From Thermodesulfobacteriota bacterium (GTDB lineage: Bacteria > Desulfobacterota > Dissulfuribacteria > Dissulfuribacterales > UBA3076), in NCBI GenBank assembly GCA_003645605.1, contig QNAY01000003.1, positions 1-14,634 on the forward strand: a stretch of 14,634 nucleotides of DNA. The letters run 5' to 3'. Shown in pieces: positions 6,674 to 14,499 of this stretch. The notes under the pieces were generated by a model. That model was not told the origin of the DNA, ran no database searches, and saw nothing but the letters and a program-made list of their open reading frames with translations. The translations under genes and the position numbers were made by a program. How positions within the stretch are numbered: the stretch's first letter is position 1; every line of letters starts with the position of its first letter.

Positions 6674-7693
6674 ATGAAAGATGCGATCTGTGAGTTCAAA
6701 GCCGTCAGCAAGGACTATTCCGTACGGCATAGCTTTTTTGCATCAGGTTCATACAGGATTAAGGCTTTGGACATGGTTAACCTATCTGTTAAAGAAGGTG
6801 AGATATTAGGACTTGTGGGAGAAAGCGGCTGTGGTAAATCCACATTGGCCAAGATAGCCTTGGGCCTTGAATATCCTACGAGCGGACAGGTTTTCTTTTC
6901 CGGATATGACATTGCTGATTTTGATAAAACAAGGCTGGAAAATTTCCGGCGTCACGCACAAATGGTTTTCCAGGACCCATTTTCCTCCTTAAATCCCAAA
7001 AAGACGGTCTTTAAGATCCTGAGCGAACCCTTGAAAATACACAGACTATGCCACAAAAACCATTATAGGGAGCGGGTGATAAAACTGCTGAAAGAAGTCG
7101 GCATGGACGAACAGATCCTGAACCGCTATCCACATGAGTTCAGTGGAGGCCAGCGTCAGCGTATCGGTCTGGCCCGGGCCCTTGCCACAACTCCGAAGAT
7201 GATAGTTGCCGATGAGCCGACATCTGCTCTTGATGTCTCTATTCAGGCCCAGATTATAAATCTGCTCCTTGACCTCCAGGAAAGACATAAACTCTCTTTC
7301 CTGTTTATCTCACATGACCTTCCGGTGATACAGTTTGTAAGCCATCGTGTAGCTGTTTTGTACAAAGGTCAGCTCATGGAATTGATGCCCAAAAACGCAT
7401 TTCTGCAATCACCAAATCACCAAATCACCAAATCACCAAATTCCTTAAATCACCACCACCATCCATATACATCGCTTCTTCTGAGTGCTGTTCCTGTGCC
7501 GGACCCAAAGATGGGCGTGGAGGCAAAAAAAAGGGATTATGGATTAATATATAATTATAAAAAAGATGGATACCAAAAGGGATGCGCATTTTTCCCACGG
7601 TGCAGTCTGGCTACAGACAAGTGCGGCGCAGAACGTCCTTTCTGGACGGAAGTTGCTAAGGATCACTTTATTGCGTGTCACTTTATGACCTGA
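6674..7693 (+). CDS. Oligopeptide/dipeptide-type ABC transporter ATPase (OppF/DppF family)
   Basis: Cytoplasmic ATPase subunit of a peptide-type ABC importer, 339 residues. Walker A is GESGCGKS (49-56), Q-loop Gln100 in VFQDPFSSLNP, signature FSGGQ (156-160), Walker B MIVADEP (176-182) and H-loop SHD (213-215). The C-terminal oligopeptide module is recognisable by HPYT (263-266), AVPVPDP and the Cys-rich CAFFPRCSLATDKC. Just before HPYT, residues 247-256 (PNHQITKSPN) are encoded by a four-unit AATCACCA array not expected in this family. The later segment RDYGLIYNYKKDGYQKG is also atypical. No permease, binding protein or partner ATPase is nearby, so its substrate is unknown. No clear Shine-Dalgarno site precedes the ATG at 6674. 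Confidence 0.9.
   Translation: MKDAICEFKAVSKDYSVRHSFFASGSYRIKALDMVNLSVKEGEILGLVGESGCGKSTLAKIALGLEYPTSGQVFFSGYDIADFDKTRLENFRRHAQMVFQDPFSSLNPKKTVFKILSEPLKIHRLCHKNHYRERVIKLLKEVGMDEQILNRYPHEFSGGQRQRIGLARALATTPKMIVADEPTSALDVSIQAQIINLLLDLQERHKLSFLFISHDLPVIQFVSHRVAVLYKGQLMELMPKNAFLQSPNHQITKSPNSLNHHHHPYTSLLLSAVPVPDPKMGVEAKKRDYGLIYNYKKDGYQKGCAFFPRCSLATDKCGAERPFWTEVAKDHFIACHFMT
7407..7438 (+). repeat. Octamer tandem repeat AATCACCA x4 inside the ABC ATPase gene
   Basis: Four perfect copies of AATCACCA, then AATT; a degenerate partial copy (AAATCACC) follows at 7447-7454. In frame it reads NHQITKSPN, just before the conserved HPYT motif. The same octamer, also four times, lies in folK (11964-11995) in the same coding sense. 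A change of one unit would shift the reading frame, so this could be a phase-variable site, though it may be only an expanded microsatellite. Confidence 0.9.
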
Positions 7694-7815
7694 ATTGAGT
7701 GATTAGCTGTCTTGACAGGGCGGCAGACCGATAGCCATTAGCGTTTAGCTTTGAAAAATCAAGGCATTACGTTAATTAGAAATAACACCACCATAACTCA
7801 TGGTAAGATGTCTGG

Positions 7816-7835
7816 ATTCCGGCTTTCGCAGGAAT
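7816..7835. repeat. Short hairpin repeat of the ATTCC(N10)GGAAT type
   Basis: ATTCC at 7816-7820 and GGAAT at 7831-7835 enclose GGCTTTCGCA, within the wider context CTGGATTCC...GGAATGACG. This matches a hairpin repeat widespread between genes of many bacteria and resembles the Neisseria dRS3 unit (ATTCCC-N8-GGGAAT), although the inner C:G pair is lost here. It lies about 30 bases before the lon start and may sit in the lon leader. Confidence 0.6.
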
Positions 7836-7864
7836 GACGTTTGAAAGGGAGTAACCAAGTCAAG

Positions 7865-10279
7865 ATGGACATAGAAGATACTATTACAAATCTGCTTGAG
7901 ATAGATGATGACCAGGAGCCTTTAGAGATACCGGAAGAACTTCCTCTGATGCCGGTAAGGGACGTGATAGTCTTTCCTTCAATGATTATTCCCCTTTTCA
8001 TTGGGAGAGAAACCTCTGTGGCCGCAATAAACGAGGCACTGGCCTCTGACAGGATGATTTTTCTGGTTACACAGAAGGACGCCTCAGAAGAGAATCCATC
8101 CAAGGATGGATTATATAAGACCGGCGTTGTGGCCATGATAATGAGGACCCTTCAGCTGCCTGATGGGCGTCTCAAAGTCCTGGGTCAGGCCCTTGTAAAA
8201 GGGACTATTCAGGAATTCCTGCAGGACAAACCTTGCTTTAAAGTCCGCATCGAGACTGTCAAGGAAGAAGAGCCTGCCGAGATATCCGTAGAGGTAGAGG
8301 CCCTTATTCGAAATGTAAGAGATCAGGCAGAAAAACTGTTTAATCTTAAAGGTGTCTTTACTCCTGAGATGGGAGCCATCTTAAATGGTGTTGAGGAGCC
8401 AGGCAGGCTGGCGGATATCGTTGGATCCAATCTTAACTTGAAATCCGCTGAGGCACAGCGTTTGCTCGAAATGGCAGATCCTTTGGCGCGTTTAAAGGAA
8501 GTAAATAACTTGCTCGCAAGGGAGCTTGAGGTCTCCACCGTGCAGGCCAAAATTCAGTCTGAGGCCAAGGGGGAAATGACCAAAACCCAGAGAGAATATT
8601 TTCTCAGGGAGCAGTTGATGGCCATAAGACGTGAGTTAGGCGAAATCGACGAAAAATCTGAAGAATTGGAAGAGCTGAAAAAAAAGGTCCGCAAGGCCAA
8701 GATGCCCAAGGAGGCTGAGAAGGAAACTCTCAAACAAATCCAGAGGCTGGAGTCAATGCACCCCGAAGCCTCTGAGGCGTCTATGGTGAGGACATACATC
8801 GACTGGCTGGTTGAGGTTCCATGGTCAAAGAACACAAAGGACAAACTGGACGTGCGCAGGGCACAGAAGATTCTGGATGAGGATCACTATGATCTGGAAA
8901 AGGTTAAGGAGCGCATAGTTGAATACATCGCTGTTCGGAAGCTTAACCCTTCGGCAAAGGGGCCGATTCTGTGCTTTATAGGTCCACCAGGGGTCGGCAA
9001 GACATCTCTGGGCCGTTCTGTAGCCCGAACCATTGGGAAAAAGTTTATCAGGATATCTCTGGGCGGTGTCAGGGATGAGGCGGAGATCCGGGGTCACCGC
9101 AGGACATATATCGGCGCCCTTCCTGGAAGGATCATCCAGGGACTTAAAAGGGCAGAGAGTAACAATCCTGTGTTTATGATGGATGAGGTGGATAAAATCG
9201 GGGCTGATTTTCGGGGGGACCCGGCTGCCGCCCTTTTGGAGGTCCTCGACCCTGAGCAGAACAATACATTCACTGATCATTACCTGGATTTGCCCTTTGA
9301 TCTTTCAAAAGTAATGTTTATCCTTACTGCCAATGCATCCGACACTATTCCTTCCGCCCTTTTTGATCGACTGGAGGTGATCCAGCTATCCGGCTATACC
9401 GGCGAAGAGAAAGAGGCAATTGCAAAGAAATACCTGATTCCCAGACAGCTCAAGGAACACGGGCTTTCGGAAAAAGTCCTGAAGATTTCAGATGCCGCGC
9501 TTATAAGGATAATTTCAGATTATACCCAGGAGGCAGGACTCCGGGAACTTGAGAGGCAGATCGGCGCAATTTGCAGAAAGACGGCAAGACGGATTGCCGA
9601 GGGAGAGAAGGGGGTTTTAAAAATCACCGGCGCCAATATTAAACACTGTCTTGGTATCCCGAAGTATGAGACAGATCTGGAACAGGAAGAGAGCCAGGTA
9701 GGGGTTGTAACAGGGCTTGCCTGGACTCCTTTTGGAGGAGAAATCCTTCGAGTCGAGGCCAGCATCATGAAGGGGAGTGGGAAACTCACCCTGACAGGAC
9801 TCATGGGCGAGGTCATGAAGGAGTCGGCCCAGGCCGCCTTAAGTTACGCAAGGTCCAGGGCCGAAGAGCTTAGTATTGATCCGGATATCTTTGAGGAAAA
9901 GGACATACACGTCCATGTGCCAGCCGGGGCCATACCCAAGGACGGGCCTTCCGCAGGCATAACCCTTACCACAGCTCTTGTCTCTGCCCTGGTGCATAGG
10001 CCGGTCAATAAGGATGTGGTTATGACCGGGGAGATAACCTTGCGTGGCCGGGTCCTTCCTATCGGAGGAATCAAGGAAAAGGCCCTGGCGGCACTGAGGG
10101 CCGGCATCTACACTGTTATAATTCCCGAGCAAAATCTGATGGACCTGGAAGAGATACCTGCAAATATCCGCAGGCAGCTCGATTTCAAACCGGTTCGTCA
10201 CATGGACGAGGTGCTGGATATTGCCATCGGTCCCCGGCCCTGGGCAGATAAGGAAGGACATGATGCGCTTAAGGATTAA
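7865..10279 (+). CDS. lon: ATP-dependent protease Lon
   Basis: Lon protease, the cytosolic AAA+ serine protease that degrades damaged and regulatory proteins. From the ATG at 7865 it is 804 residues: an N-terminal substrate domain (about 20-215, [20 protein letters not shown]), a coiled-coil and helical region (230-320), an ATPase with Walker A GPPGVGKT (373-380) and Walker B FMMDEVDK (437-444), and a C-terminal protease domain with the Ser696/Lys739 dyad ([18 protein letters not shown]). Length and motifs are those of a complete Lon. An upstream in-frame TTG at 7841 is less likely; GGGAG at 7847-7851 precedes the ATG at a rather long distance. The last 17 bases overlap the next gene. Confidence 0.97.
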   Translation: MDIEDTITNLLEIDDDQEPLEIPEELPLMPVRDVIVFPSMIIPLFIGRETSVAAINEALASDRMIFLVTQKDASEENPSKDGLYKTGVVAMIMRTLQLPDGRLKVLGQALVKGTIQEFLQDKPCFKVRIETVKEEEPAEISVEVEALIRNVRDQAEKLFNLKGVFTPEMGAILNGVEEPGRLADIVGSNLNLKSAEAQRLLEMADPLARLKEVNNLLARELEVSTVQAKIQSEAKGEMTKTQREYFLREQLMAIRRELGEIDEKSEELEELKKKVRKAKMPKEAEKETLKQIQRLESMHPEASEASMVRTYIDWLVEVPWSKNTKDKLDVRRAQKILDEDHYDLEKVKERIVEYIAVRKLNPSAKGPILCFIGPPGVGKTSLGRSVARTIGKKFIRISLGGVRDEAEIRGHRRTYIGALPGRIIQGLKRAESNNPVFMMDEVDKIGADFRGDPAAALLEVLDPEQNNTFTDHYLDLPFDLSKVMFILTANASDTIPSALFDRLEVIQLSGYTGEEKEAIAKKYLIPRQLKEHGLSEKVLKISDAALIRIISDYTQEAGLRELERQIGAICRKTARRIAEGEKGVLKITGANIKHCLGIPKYETDLEQEESQVGVVTGLAWTPFGGEILRVEASIMKGSGKLTLTGLMGEVMKESAQAALSYARSRAEELSIDPDIFEEKDIHVHVPAGAIPKDGPSAGITLTTALVSALVHRPVNKDVVMTGEITLRGRVLPIGGIKEKALAALRAGIYTVIIPEQNLMDLEEIPANIRRQLDFKPVRHMDEVLDIAIGPRPWADKEGHDALKD

Positions 10280-11435
10280 TCGCAATCGCCTGGCTGATAC
10301 TTTCAGGCAACTTGTCTCGATGGATAGTCCTTCAAGAGAGGAAGGGGCTGTTGCAGGCCGGATCAAGAGGATCCTGAAAGAAGAAATAGGAGCGGAGGTA
10401 ACAGAAGATCAATCGCGTGGTCAGACAGGCTCTGAAAGCGGCAACATCATTGCCCGCATCCCGGGGACGAAAAAGGTAGTCCCGCTTTTTTTCAATGCCC
10501 ACCTGGACACCGTGGAGCCGGGAAGAGGGATCAAGATCATCTTTAAGAGCGGTATTTTTCAGAGTGACGGGACCACAGTCCTGGGTGCTGATGATAAGGC
10601 GGCTATAGCCATACTTATTGAGACGGCCAGGTTATTAAAAGAGCACAAAGTCTCTCATGGTCCTATTGAATTTCTGTTTACTGTATGCGAGGAAATAGGC
10701 CTGCTGGGCGCCAAGTCACTTGACCCTGATTTGCTTGAGGCAAAGGCCGGGTATGCTCTTGATTCAAGTGACCCGGAGGTTTTAATAAATCAAGCTCCTT
10801 GTGCCATTCGTTTCAAGGTCAGGGTTGTCGGCAAGGCTGCCCACGCAGGTCTCCATCCAGAACTGGGGATAAATGCCATACAGGTTGCGGCCAGGGCCTT
10901 GGCAGAAATTCCTCTGGGCCGTATTGATGAATATACCACTGCAAATGTCGGATTGATACATGGCGGCAAGGCCACTAATATAGTACCTGACGAAGTGGAG
11001 TTGGAAGGCGAGGTCCGTAGCCACAATCCCGAAAGATTAAGGGAAGTCCAGGACCAGGTTCTTGAGACTTTTCACAGAGTTGCCCAGGATTTTGGGCAAG
11101 GAGAGAACCAGGGCCGGGATAATTCCGGCTTACCCTTAATTAAGACAGAGATTATCGACGACTATCCCCTGATGTCAATCTCTGAGAAACATCCCCTGAT
11201 TACCACTGCTGCAAAAGCGGCAAAGGGACTTGGAAGAAAGCTCAGACTGGATATGACCGGAGGGGGGAGCGATGCTAACATTTTCAACGCCAAAGGCCTT
11301 GCTACGGTGGTTATGGGAATCGGTATGCAGAATGTCCACACCACATCAGAACATATCAGCCTGGATGACATGGTGACTACAGCAGAGTTGGTACTGGAGA
11401 TAATAGGGGCCTGGGGGATGAGTGACGGACGCTAA
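10263..11435 (+). CDS. M20-family metallopeptidase (peptidase T-like)
   Basis: Zinc aminopeptidase of the M20 family, closest in style to tripeptidase/PepT-like proteins, 390 residues from the chosen start. Metal-ligand and catalytic motifs are [12 protein letters not shown] (His and Asp), GADDKAA (bridging Asp), [11 protein letters not shown] (catalytic Glu-Glu), DSSDPEV, and a late His in [12 protein letters not shown]. The dimerisation lid domain spans roughly residues 170-280 ([19 protein letters not shown]). AGGAAGG (10251-10257) favours ATG 10263, though ATG 10260 is possible; both overlap the end of lon, so the pair is probably cotranscribed. Peptide trimming after Lon is a plausible role. 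The substrate is not known from sequence. Confidence 0.92.
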   Translation: MRLRINRNRLADTFRQLVSMDSPSREEGAVAGRIKRILKEEIGAEVTEDQSRGQTGSESGNIIARIPGTKKVVPLFFNAHLDTVEPGRGIKIIFKSGIFQSDGTTVLGADDKAAIAILIETARLLKEHKVSHGPIEFLFTVCEEIGLLGAKSLDPDLLEAKAGYALDSSDPEVLINQAPCAIRFKVRVVGKAAHAGLHPELGINAIQVAARALAEIPLGRIDEYTTANVGLIHGGKATNIVPDEVELEGEVRSHNPERLREVQDQVLETFHRVAQDFGQGENQGRDNSGLPLIKTEIIDDYPLMSISEKHPLITTAAKAAKGLGRKLRLDMTGGGSDANIFNAKGLATVVMGIGMQNVHTTSEHISLDDMVTTAELVLEIIGAWGMSDGR

Positions 11436-11471
11436 GTTGTTTTTGCATCGGATGAAAAGATAAACTGCTGA

Positions 11472-11494
11472 AAAGATGTTCGACGTTCATCTTT
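11472..11494. terminator. Weak bidirectional hairpin between convergent genes
   Basis: AAAGATG (11472-11478) pairs with CATCTTT (11488-11494) around a 9-base loop, in the 67-base gap between the convergent M20 peptidase and YHS-like genes. The A/T ends of the stem could give short U-tracts both ways. The stem is AT-rich and only 7 bp, so it is weak. Confidence 0.3.
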
Positions 11495-11502
11495 AGTTGG
11501 TA

Positions 11503-11778
11503 TTACAGGTTATTTTTTTGATCCCTAAACTCCTGTCTGCACTTGTCGCTGCAGAAGTAATAGGTCTTTCCTTGTTGATTAAGGGATAAAGCATCCCTTT
11601 TGGGGCAATAGACGCCGCATACCGGATCCTGTACCAGTTCGTCTGTTATGGGTGGCTGCTCACCTGCCTGTTTTGAACCGGTTTTTAAAACCTTTCGCGA
11701 TCTGAGACCTTTCAAAAAGCCCTTTATGACATAGCAGAGTGCCAGGAACAGGGCCAAGAATAAGATAAAGCGCACCAT
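11503..11778 (-). CDS. Small membrane protein with YHS-like Cys domain
   Basis: A 91-residue protein with one N-terminal hydrophobic segment (about 3-19, RFILFLALFLALCYVI) followed by basic residues, which suggests a membrane anchor with the rest in the cytosol. Residues about 51-88 carry a YHS-like metal-site pattern: DPVCGVYCPKRDAL, then YYFCSDKCRQEF. YHS domains occur in metal ATPases and metal-handling proteins; the ligand here is unknown. It starts 3 bases after the folK stop, with its ribosome-binding site AGGAGGG inside folK, so it is the last gene of the dapB-dapL-folK transcript. It is probably real but of unknown function. Confidence 0.75.
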   Translation of the reverse strand: MVRFILFLALFLALCYVIKGFLKGLRSRKVLKTGSKQAGEQPPITDELVQDPVCGVYCPKRDALSLNQQGKTYYFCSDKCRQEFRDQKNNL

Positions 11779-11781
11779 GGG

Positions 11782-12330
11782 CTAGTAGCCCTCCTGTGTT
11801 TCTTTGTGGTTCAATTTTCGGACTTCCGGGCTGTCTTCAGGAAGTTCGGCCAGGAGCTCCGAAACGGTTTTATTCCATGGTGCAAGCAAGATATCCGGGG
11901 CAAGCTCAGCCCACGGGGCCAATACGAACCGCCTGGTGGAAAGACGCGGATGAGGGATGTGAATTTGGTGATTTGGTGATTTGGTGATTTGGTGATTGGA
12001 CGTCCGGATGTGCACTCCTTCCATGAAGAGCAGATCCAGGTCAATAGGCCGGTCTTTTGTGTCACTGCGGTATCGACCCATGGCCTTTTCAATGGCCAGC
12101 AGGTTGGAAAGCAAGTCCTCCGGGCCAAGGGCTGTAATTATTTCCGCTACGGCATTTATGAACCATTGGGATGTATTTATGTCCACGGGCTCGGTCTCAT
12201 ACCATTGTGAGCAGCGTAACACCTCTATTTCGGGATGGGCGGACAAAAGGCCAAGGGCCTTAATACAGTTTTCAATCCTATTTCCAAGATTGGCTCCCAG
12301 ACCAATATAGGCCCTTATCTGTAATTTCAT
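11782..12330 (-). CDS. folK: 2-amino-4-hydroxy-6-hydroxymethyldihydropteridine pyrophosphokinase (HPPK)
   Basis: FolK transfers pyrophosphate from ATP to 6-hydroxymethyl-dihydropterin in folate synthesis. The 182-residue product has the family landmarks YIGLGANLGNR (8-18), SQWYETEPV, the Mg-binding and signature segment RPIDLDLLF (94-102) and PHPRLSTRRFVLAPWAELAPD (126-146). Between the last two, residues 112-123 (NHQITKSPNHQI) come from a four-unit octamer repeat in a loop that varies in the family; the flanking catalytic motifs are intact, so activity is plausible. Its ATG overlaps the dapL stop by one base (TAATG), which implies translational coupling. Confidence 0.92.
   Translation of the reverse strand: MKLQIRAYIGLGANLGNRIENCIKALGLLSAHPEIEVLRCSQWYETEPVDINTSQWFINAVAEIITALGPEDLLSNLLAIEKAMGRYRSDTKDRPIDLDLLFMEGVHIRTSNHQITKSPNHQIHIPHPRLSTRRFVLAPWAELAPDILLAPWNKTVSELLAELPEDSPEVRKLNHKETQEGY
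11964..11995 (-). repeat. Octamer tandem repeat inside folK (AATCACCA on the coding strand, x4)
   Basis: On the + strand it reads TTTGGTGA four times and then TTGG; on the coding strand it is the same octamer as at 7407-7438 in the ABC ATPase gene. It encodes the peptide cycle NHQITKSP within a loop of HPPK ahead of PHPR. A gain or loss of one unit would shift the frame and truncate FolK before its C-terminal catalytic residues. Confidence 0.9.
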
Positions 12331-13493
12331 TAAAGAATTTTCTTAAGTCTCTCAATAACTTCTCCCATACGATCCTTTGACACAGTCAGCGCCATGCGCA
12401 CATAACCCTCACCGGAATCGCCAAAACCGTTTCCTGGAGTGCATACTATCCCGGCCTTTTCAAGGAGCAGTGTGCTGAAATCCTGAGAGGTATAACCATG
12501 AGGCACCGGAGTCCAGATATAAAACGTGGCTTTGGGAAAAGGGGTGTCAAGGCCCAGGTCTCGAAGGCCTGAGACCAGTACGTCCCTGCGCTCGGAATAT
12601 ATTTCCTGCATTTCACGGACACAGGATTGGTCACTTTCAAGGGCCGCAATCCCGGCCTCTTGAATGGCCTCAAATTGCCCGGAGTCTACATTGGACTTTA
12701 CCTGTGTCAGCGCACCGATCAGGTCTGGGTTTCCCACGGCAAATCCTATACGCCAGCCGGTCATGTTGTAGGTTTTTGACAGTGAATGAAATTCCAGTCC
12801 TATGTCCCTGGCGCCTGGGGCGTCGAGGAAGCTAGAGGCAATGTATCCGTCGTATGTCATTTCGCTGTAAGCATTGTCGTGACACACGATAATGTTGTTT
12901 TGCTTTGCGAAGTCCACAACCCCGGCAAAGAACTCCGGCGGGGCCACTGCAGCAGTGGGATTATTTGGATAATTGATCCACAGGATTTTTGCCCTTTTCA
13001 GGATATCGCCCGGTATGGAATCAAGATTTGGCAGAAAGTCGTTTTCAGCAATTAACGGCAGATAGTAGATCTCACCGCCCGAAAATAATGTGCCGATATT
13101 ATAAACAGGATAGCCCGGTGTGGGGACCAGTACTACATCACCGGGATCTATAAAGGCGAGAGGAAAATGCGCTATTGCCTCCTTTGATCCTATAAGGGCG
13201 GCTACCTCGTTGATAGGATCAAAAGACAGGTCAAACCTCTTTTTGTACCAGCCGGCTGCTGCCTTCCGGAAGTCAAGCATACCGGAAGATGATGGATAAC
13301 TGTGATACCGCGCTTTCTGAATAGCAGCTATCATCCGTTCCACAATAAACTTGGGTGTGGGAAGATCCGGATCACCGATTCCCAAATCAATAACATCTAT
13401 ACCTTTTCCCAGGGCCTCGGCCTTCATTCTGTCGAGCTTCACGAAAAGATATGGTGGAAGCTGTTGTAATCTTTTAGATTTTATAAAAATCAT
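12330..13493 (-). CDS. dapL: LL-diaminopimelate aminotransferase
   Basis: A 387-residue fold-type I PLP aminotransferase. Key segments are IDLGIGDPDLPTP (35-47), the cofactor-ring contact PTPGYPVY (124-131), NYPNNPT (174-180), DNAY (206-209), the Schiff-base Lys230 in FHSLSKTYNMTGWRIGF, and the substrate-carboxylate Arg in EGYVRMAL near the C-terminus. The overall sequence and its place right after dapB point to DapL, which converts tetrahydrodipicolinate to LL-DAP in one step and bypasses the DapD/C/E branch. A general aspartate or alanine aminotransferase is the main alternative. A palindromic element (13517-13639) separates it from dapB; folK overlaps its stop. Confidence 0.88.
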   Translation of the reverse strand: MIFIKSKRLQQLPPYLFVKLDRMKAEALGKGIDVIDLGIGDPDLPTPKFIVERMIAAIQKARYHSYPSSSGMLDFRKAAAGWYKKRFDLSFDPINEVAALIGSKEAIAHFPLAFIDPGDVVLVPTPGYPVYNIGTLFSGGEIYYLPLIAENDFLPNLDSIPGDILKRAKILWINYPNNPTAAVAPPEFFAGVVDFAKQNNIIVCHDNAYSEMTYDGYIASSFLDAPGARDIGLEFHSLSKTYNMTGWRIGFAVGNPDLIGALTQVKSNVDSGQFEAIQEAGIAALESDQSCVREMQEIYSERRDVLVSGLRDLGLDTPFPKATFYIWTPVPHGYTSQDFSTLLLEKAGIVCTPGNGFGDSGEGYVRMALTVSKDRMGEVIERLKKIL

Positions 13494-13516
13494 GGAGAAG
13501 ACCTCAATTTGTCATT

Positions 13517-13639
13517 AACCCACCGAGCTGTAAGCGTTTACAGGGTGCTGCAGATGCGAGGCGTACGGGTACGCAGACGTACTCCCTGTACTTCAAGTGC
13601 CCGGCAACAAAGCAGATGCGGTGCCCTGTGAACGCTTAC
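13517..13639 (-). repeat. Palindromic intergenic element, copy 2 (opposite orientation)
   Basis: Reverse-oriented near-identical copy of the element at 262-384: 118 of 123 positions agree. The core 13530-13639 has ends GTAAGCGTTTACAGGG and CCCTGTGAACGCTTAC. It occupies nearly the whole gap between dapB (stop at 13648) and dapL (start at 13493), and would fold as a long hairpin in a dapB-dapL transcript, where it may stabilise or attenuate the mRNA. Confidence 0.85.
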
Positions 13640-13647
13640 AAAAATGA

Positions 13648-14451
13648 TTACTTGAGCCCCAAGACATCCTGCATATCATAGAACCCTGCGGGCTGCTCGA
13701 CGATCCAGATGGCTGCTCTTACTGCTCCTTTTGCAAAGGTATCCCGGCTTGAGGCCTTATGCACGATCTCAATACGTTCACCTATGCCGCCGAAAAGCAC
13801 TGTGTGCTCGCCGACTATGTCTCCGGATCGAAGGGTCTGGATACCAATTTCCTTTTTGCTCCGCTCACCAATGAACCCATGCCTTTCAAAAAGACCTACC
13901 TCGTCGAAATCCCTGCCGAGGGAAGCGGCAATGACCCTGCCTAACTGGAGGGCCGTGCCACTTGGAGCATCTTTTTTCATTCTGTGATGTGCCTCTACAA
14001 TTTCAACATCATAGTCATCACCAAGGACCTTGGCTGCGGTGTCAACCAGCTTGTAGAGGAGATTAATCCCTACACTCATATTGGGTGCGAGTACACAGGG
14101 GAAATCCTTTGCCAGTTGTCCTATTTCGTCAAGCTCATCCTTTGCCAACCCAGTGGTACCTATAACTATTGGTCTTTTGTGAGACGCCGCGATGCGGGAG
14201 TGCTTCAGACTGGCTTCGCTAATAGTGAAATCTATGACGACATCTCCCTGGTCTATCACGGAATCGAGGCTGTCTGCCACGGTCACTCCCAAAAATTTGA
14301 GTCCCGCAGCCGTCCCGGCATCCTGTCCGACAGCAGGGCTGTCCGGATGTTCAAATGCCGCGCTCAGGGTGATACCTTCAGTCTCATGAATTATATTTAT
14401 AATGCGACCGCCCATACGGCCACCTGCACCGGCTACTATGGCTCGGACCAT
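13648..14451 (-). CDS. dapB: 4-hydroxy-tetrahydrodipicolinate reductase
   Basis: DapB reduces hydroxy-tetrahydrodipicolinate with NAD(P)H in lysine and DAP synthesis. The 267-residue product is of usual length, with the nucleotide-binding AGAGGRMGGRI (7-17), VVIDFTI, GTTGL, APNMSVGINLLYKL, the catalytic EAHHRMKKDAPSGTA (about 154-168), the substrate-binding GIQTLRSGDIVGEHTVLF, and a C-terminal helix. GGAGGG a few bases before the ATG is a strong ribosome-binding site, and a small hairpin (14464-14476) lies just ahead of it. It is the first gene of a - strand group with dapL, folK and the YHS-like gene. Confidence 0.96.
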   Translation of the reverse strand: MVRAIVAGAGGRMGGRIINIIHETEGITLSAAFEHPDSPAVGQDAGTAAGLKFLGVTVADSLDSVIDQGDVVIDFTISEASLKHSRIAASHKRPIVIGTTGLAKDELDEIGQLAKDFPCVLAPNMSVGINLLYKLVDTAAKVLGDDYDVEIVEAHHRMKKDAPSGTALQLGRVIAASLGRDFDEVGLFERHGFIGERSKKEIGIQTLRSGDIVGEHTVLFGGIGERIEIVHKASSRDTFAKGAVRAAIWIVEQPAGFYDMQDVLGLK

Positions 14452-14463
14452 GTTCCCTCCTAG

Positions 14464-14476
14464 CGCCCTTTGGGCG
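14464..14476. promoter_or_regulatory. Small GC hairpin in the dapB leader
   Basis: CGCCC-TTT-GGGCG forms a tight 5-bp stem with a 3-base loop, beginning a few bases upstream (on the minus strand) of the dapB Shine-Dalgarno site. It may affect access to the site or be chance. Two direct copies of GTTAAGCT follow at 14481-14496. Confidence 0.3.
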
Positions 14477-14499
14477 AGCTGTTAAGCTGTTAAGCTATT

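Noticed and set aside
7407..7438. CRISPR or variable-number repeat array
   Set aside because: The 8-base units are contiguous with no spacers and no cas genes are nearby, so a CRISPR array is excluded.
7711..7740. Heat-shock or sigma-70 promoter for lon
   Set aside because: TTGACA at 7712-7717 is present, but CCATTA at the right spacing matches neither a sigma-70 -10 nor a good sigma-32 -10 element. Too weak to annotate.
9839..10366. 175-codon open frame on the - strand across the end of lon
   Set aside because: Antisense to the Lon protease domain and the start of the M20 gene, with no recognisable domain.
13984..14463. 159-codon open frame on the + strand
   Set aside because: Antisense to dapB, which is complete and strongly supported.
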